In this document: piece after piece, positions 61,696 through 64,000 of the stretch | How positions within the stretch are numbered: the first letter of the stretch is position 1 | How the letters are laid out: every line of letters begins with the position of its first letter | Assembly: GCA_902727855.1 (NCBI GenBank) | Contig: CACVAS010000107.1 | Location: 245,237 to 309,236 of the forward strand | Direction of reading: 5' to 3' | Length of the DNA stretch: 64,000 nt | DNA from: an uncultured Sulfurovum sp. | Lineage (GTDB): Bacteria > Campylobacterota > Campylobacteria > Campylobacterales > Sulfurovaceae | Program-made: the position numbers and the translations under genes | Notes under the pieces: model-generated | The model's input: only the letters and a program-made list of their open reading frames with translations | Told to the model about the DNA's origin: nothing | Databases searched by the model: none

Positions 61696-62493
61696 ATGCA
61701 ATTGGAACATGTTATTGGCTTAGGTGTTGCAGGAAATTTTGCACATCATTTAAAACAAGCAGGTGAGGAAAAAGACTTTGAAAATGTTGTAACGCAAACA
61801 GCAGATGCACCCAAAGGCATTTTCCCATTTTATTTACCAAATTCAAAATCATTTTTAGGTCTATACTCGATTGGTACTGACAGGTTACATTTACCTGAGT
61901 ATGAAGCGAATGCCCAAGTGGAACCTGAAATAGCCATACTATTTGATGTGAAGTATAATAGTGACAAGTTAGTCATAGATTTAGAAGCCTTACAGTTTAC
62001 CACTTTTAATGACTGTACCATCCGAAAAGAGGGTGCAAAAAAGATTTCTGAAAAGAAATCTTGGGGTGTAAACTCTAAGGGCATAGCAGACAAATGGATA
62101 GATATAGATACATTTGAAAAGGGTGGTGTGATGGATCATTATCATCTATGCTCTTTTGTCGAGCGTAATGGTGTCTTATATCCTTATGGAGTGGATGCAC
62201 CATTACTTGGCTACTCCTACTTCTATACAAGGCTTAAATCATGGCTTATAGATAAAATGAATAACCAAAAAGATTTTGGACCTTTGGAAAATATAGCCGA
62301 TAGGTTACAAGAGTGTAATCATCCTACTCAAGCGCTTATCTCTATTGGTGCAACAGCATATGCTGAGTTTGGTGAAAAAAATTATTTACAAAGTAAAGAT
62401 GAAGTGTATGTCATTGCCTATGATAAACGTGTAGATGTTGGTAGTTTAGATAGTTCTTTGAGTAAGGTCATATTAAAACAAGAAGTTGTGTAG
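61696..62493 (+). CDS. Uncharacterised protein, possibly DUF5718
   Basis: A 265-residue soluble protein that I cannot assign firmly; it resembles the DUF5718 group found in Campylobacterota. It starts MQLEHVIGLGVAGNFAHHL and has a PNSKSFLGLY segment. AQVEPEIAILFDVKYN recalls the metal-binding EPE..... strand of fumarylacetoacetate-hydrolase-fold enzymes. KKSWGVNSKGIA and CNHPTQALISIGATAYAEF are further conserved-looking stretches. No transmembrane segment or signal is present. A metal-dependent enzyme is possible (inference). Confidence 0.6.
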   Translation: MQLEHVIGLGVAGNFAHHLKQAGEEKDFENVVTQTADAPKGIFPFYLPNSKSFLGLYSIGTDRLHLPEYEANAQVEPEIAILFDVKYNSDKLVIDLEALQFTTFNDCTIRKEGAKKISEKKSWGVNSKGIADKWIDIDTFEKGGVMDHYHLCSFVERNGVLYPYGVDAPLLGYSYFYTRLKSWLIDKMNNQKDFGPLENIADRLQECNHPTQALISIGATAYAEFGEKNYLQSKDEVYVIAYDKRVDVGSLDSSLSKVILKQEVV

Positions 62494-62510
62494 GTGCATT
62501 TTAATGCACC
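62493..62510. terminator. Hairpin between convergent genes
   Basis: GGTGCATT / AATGCACC with a TT centre, perfect 8 bp, located at the stop codon of the 61696 gene and 13 bp from the dnaJ stop. It probably terminates both convergent transcripts. Confidence 0.55.
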
Positions 62511-62522
62511 CTTAAAGATGTT

Positions 62523-63653
62523 TTAACTTTTAAACCAAGACGTGACTCTTTCAAAAGCAGAGTCAAAAGTAGATTTGTGTGGGCGGCTTTCCACACCATA
62601 GCTCTCTTGAAGTTTTTCAAGAAGTTCTTTTTGTTCATCATTTATCTTTTTTGGAAGTATCATAGTCACTTGTGCAACGAGACGACCTTTTCTTCCAGAA
62701 TGTACATCTGCAACACCTTCGTCATTAAAGACAAACTGCTCTTTATCTTTTGTACTCTTTTTAAGTTCAAGTTCAAGCTCACCATCTAGTGCCGGAATTG
62801 AAATAGTCTCTCCTAAGATGGCTTGTGTGAAAAAGACTGGTACTTCAATGTAAATATCATTGCCATTACGGATGAAGTTTTCATCTTCTTTTACTATAAA
62901 AGTAAGATAGAGATCTCCACGTTGTCCATTTCTTGCTTCATTTCCATAGCCTTGTGCTCTTAGTCTGTTACCTGAGTCTACACCTGCAGGGATGTTGACT
63001 GTGACGGTATCTTCTTTTTCATGGTAACCTTCACCTTTACAGCTTCCACAAGCTTCTTTTGCGCTTGTTCCTTGTCCTTGACATTTTGGACATGTTTGCG
63101 CAAATTGCATAGGTCCTTGACGCATGAGTACTTGCCCTTGACCTCCACAGTATTCACACGTATCCATTTTTCCATCTTTTGCACCCGTACCTTCACAATC
63201 ATCACAAGAAGATTTATAGTTGATGTCTATGGTCTTATCACATCCAAAGACTGCTTCGTGAAACTCTAGTGATAGCTCTATTTCAAAATCTAATGCATAT
63301 TTTTGATTGGGATCACGGCGAGACTGGCGTCCACCACCAAAGCCACCACCACCAAACATGGAGTTAAACATATCCATGATATCATCCATATTTGAACCAC
63401 CAAAACCACTACCCATACCACCTTGACCTTCAAGTCCAGCTTTACCATAACGGTCATAGATACTACGTTTTTCATCATCAGAGAGTACTTGATAGGCTTC
63501 ATTAACCTCTTTAAATTTGTCTTCAGCTTTTTTATCGTCAGGGTTTCTATCTGGATGGTATTTCATAGCAAGTTTACGGTATGATTTTTTGAGTTCAGTG
63601 CCAGAACAATCTTTAGTTACTTCCAATACTTCATAATAAGATACTTCAGTCAT
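62523..63653 (-). CDS. dnaJ: Chaperone DnaJ
   Basis: A 376-residue class A J-protein. The J domain (about 1-70) carries HPDRNPDD and is followed by a Gly/Phe-rich linker with GGFGG. Then comes a zinc-finger domain with four CxxCxGxG-type repeats ([32 protein letters not shown]) and C-terminal substrate-binding domains. The start at 63653 ([12 protein letters not shown]) follows AAGGTAACATAT; the Met five codons upstream lacks support. A 7-bp hairpin in the upstream spacer may be regulatory. The minus-strand orientation and separation from dnaK are typical of the group. Confidence 0.97.
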   Translation of the reverse strand: MTEVSYYEVLEVTKDCSGTELKKSYRKLAMKYHPDRNPDDKKAEDKFKEVNEAYQVLSDDEKRSIYDRYGKAGLEGQGGMGSGFGGSNMDDIMDMFNSMFGGGGFGGGRQSRRDPNQKYALDFEIELSLEFHEAVFGCDKTIDINYKSSCDDCEGTGAKDGKMDTCEYCGGQGQVLMRQGPMQFAQTCPKCQGQGTSAKEACGSCKGEGYHEKEDTVTVNIPAGVDSGNRLRAQGYGNEARNGQRGDLYLTFIVKEDENFIRNGNDIYIEVPVFFTQAILGETISIPALDGELELELKKSTKDKEQFVFNDEGVADVHSGRKGRLVAQVTMILPKKINDEQKELLEKLQESYGVESRPHKSTFDSAFERVTSWFKS

Positions 63654-63684
63654 ATATGTTACCTTCATCTAAGGATAAATCTAC

Positions 63685-63701
63685 AATTCACTCTGTGAAT
63701 T
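63685..63701. promoter_or_regulatory. Inverted repeat upstream of dnaJ
   Basis: AATTCAC-TCT-GTGAATT, a perfect 7-bp inverted repeat with a 3-nt centre, in the divergent spacer between dnaJ and the Dabb gene. It does not match the CIRCE element. A regulator cannot be named. Confidence 0.3.
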
Positions 63702-63748
63702 CAGCCTACTTTCCCTAGTAATTTTCGCGAATTCTATCATAAATTTGC

Positions 63749-63754
63749 TATAAT
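63749..63754 (+). promoter_or_regulatory. -10 box of the Dabb gene
   Basis: TATAAT preceded by TGC (extended -10), 27 bp before the ATG at 63782, with an AAAGG ribosome-binding site. Confidence 0.5.
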
Positions 63755-63781
63755 GCCAAAAAATTGTTTTAAAGGTTAGCT

Positions 63782-64000
63782 ATGCTAGTTCATATTGTGA
63801 TGTTTAAGTTTAAAGAAGAAAATAAAAAAGCCAATATTTTTCAGGCAAAGCAAATGCTAGAAAATCTTATGGGAGCAATACCAAGCCTAAGAAGTATAGA
63901 TGTAGGTGTGAACTTTATAGACGCAGATAGAGCGATGGATTTAAGTATTATTGCTGTGTTTGAAGCTAAAGAAGGACTTGATGCTTATGATGTGCATCCT
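63782..64000 (+). CDS. Stress-responsive Dabb-domain protein, 3' end outside window
   Basis: The first 73 residues of a Dabb (A/B-barrel) protein: MLVHIVMFKFKEENKKANIFQ, MLENLMGAIPSLRSIDVGVNF and DLSIIAVFEAKEGLDAYDVHP match the family pattern (V.H.v.F.....; G.n.......; l...F.....l..Y..HP). These small dimeric barrels occur in stress-related and polyketide-cyclase settings; the role here is unknown. The frame is still open at the window end. Confidence 0.85.
   Translation, partial: MLVHIVMFKFKEENKKANIFQAKQMLENLMGAIPSLRSIDVGVNFIDADRAMDLSIIAVFEAKEGLDAYDVHP

Overview
The window reads as chromosomal DNA of a free-living member of the Campylobacterota (Epsilonproteobacteria), most likely a Sulfurovum- or Sulfurimonas-like organism. 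The DNA is AT-rich, promoters are dominated by TATAAT -10 boxes without clear -35 boxes, and the gene neighbourhoods are typical of the group: ribH-nusB, bamD-lon, uvrC next to guaA, purD-RDD-lptD-pnp, a lone atpE, and a futalosine-type menaquinone gene (mqnC). This is an inference from content and order; no 16S gene is present.

Layout: (1) 1-7752: end of a repeat-amplified TPR protein, ribH, nusB, mqnC, a zinc-site-less M16 peptidase homologue, recG, and on the minus strand a surface lipoprotein. (2) 7878-21284, all minus strand: hpf, then an accessory surface region. A five-gene overlapping operon encodes a 2578-residue LamG/Calx-beta adhesin followed by four pseudopilin-like proteins, and a separate gene encodes a DUF285 (BspA-like) repeat protein. 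(3) 21565-24768: bamD and lon. (4) 24810-30144, minus strand: a three-gene phosphorelay set (receiver, NIT-domain hybrid kinase, Hpt protein). (5) 30356-34293: uvrC, a DUF721 gene, a tiny lipoprotein with overlapping divergent start, and nadB. (6) 34607-41990: a nine-gene Mrp-type cation/proton antiporter operon in the gene order of the archaeal MBH antiporter module. (7) 42146-48168: a 49-residue membrane ORF, guaA, a small membrane protein, a VapBC toxin-antitoxin pair with a clear operator, a glutaminyl-tRNA synthetase with a YqeY tail, and a membrane zinc-ribbon/transglutaminase-like pair. (8) 48261-60513: htpG, a membrane protein, a CDF metal transporter, hemD, a structured intergenic region that may be a small RNA, purD, an RDD protein, lptD, a J-domain protein, a phosphoribosyltransferase, pnp and a degenerate FtsK-like protein. 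(9) 60679-64000: atpE, tRNA-Leu(GAG), an HU gene, an unknown protein, dnaJ and the start of a Dabb-domain gene.

How they work together: most genes are housekeeping (cofactors, nucleotide synthesis, RNA turnover, proteostasis, outer-membrane assembly through BamD and LptD). The accessory layer consists of the pilin-linked adhesin operon, the DUF285 protein, the antiporter operon, VapBC and the GlnRS. The adhesin operon is the best candidate for a poorly described system. It links a giant repeat adhesin to a set of minor pseudopilins, in the manner of MshQ in the MSHA pilus locus, but no motor, secretin or prepilin peptidase gene lies in the window.
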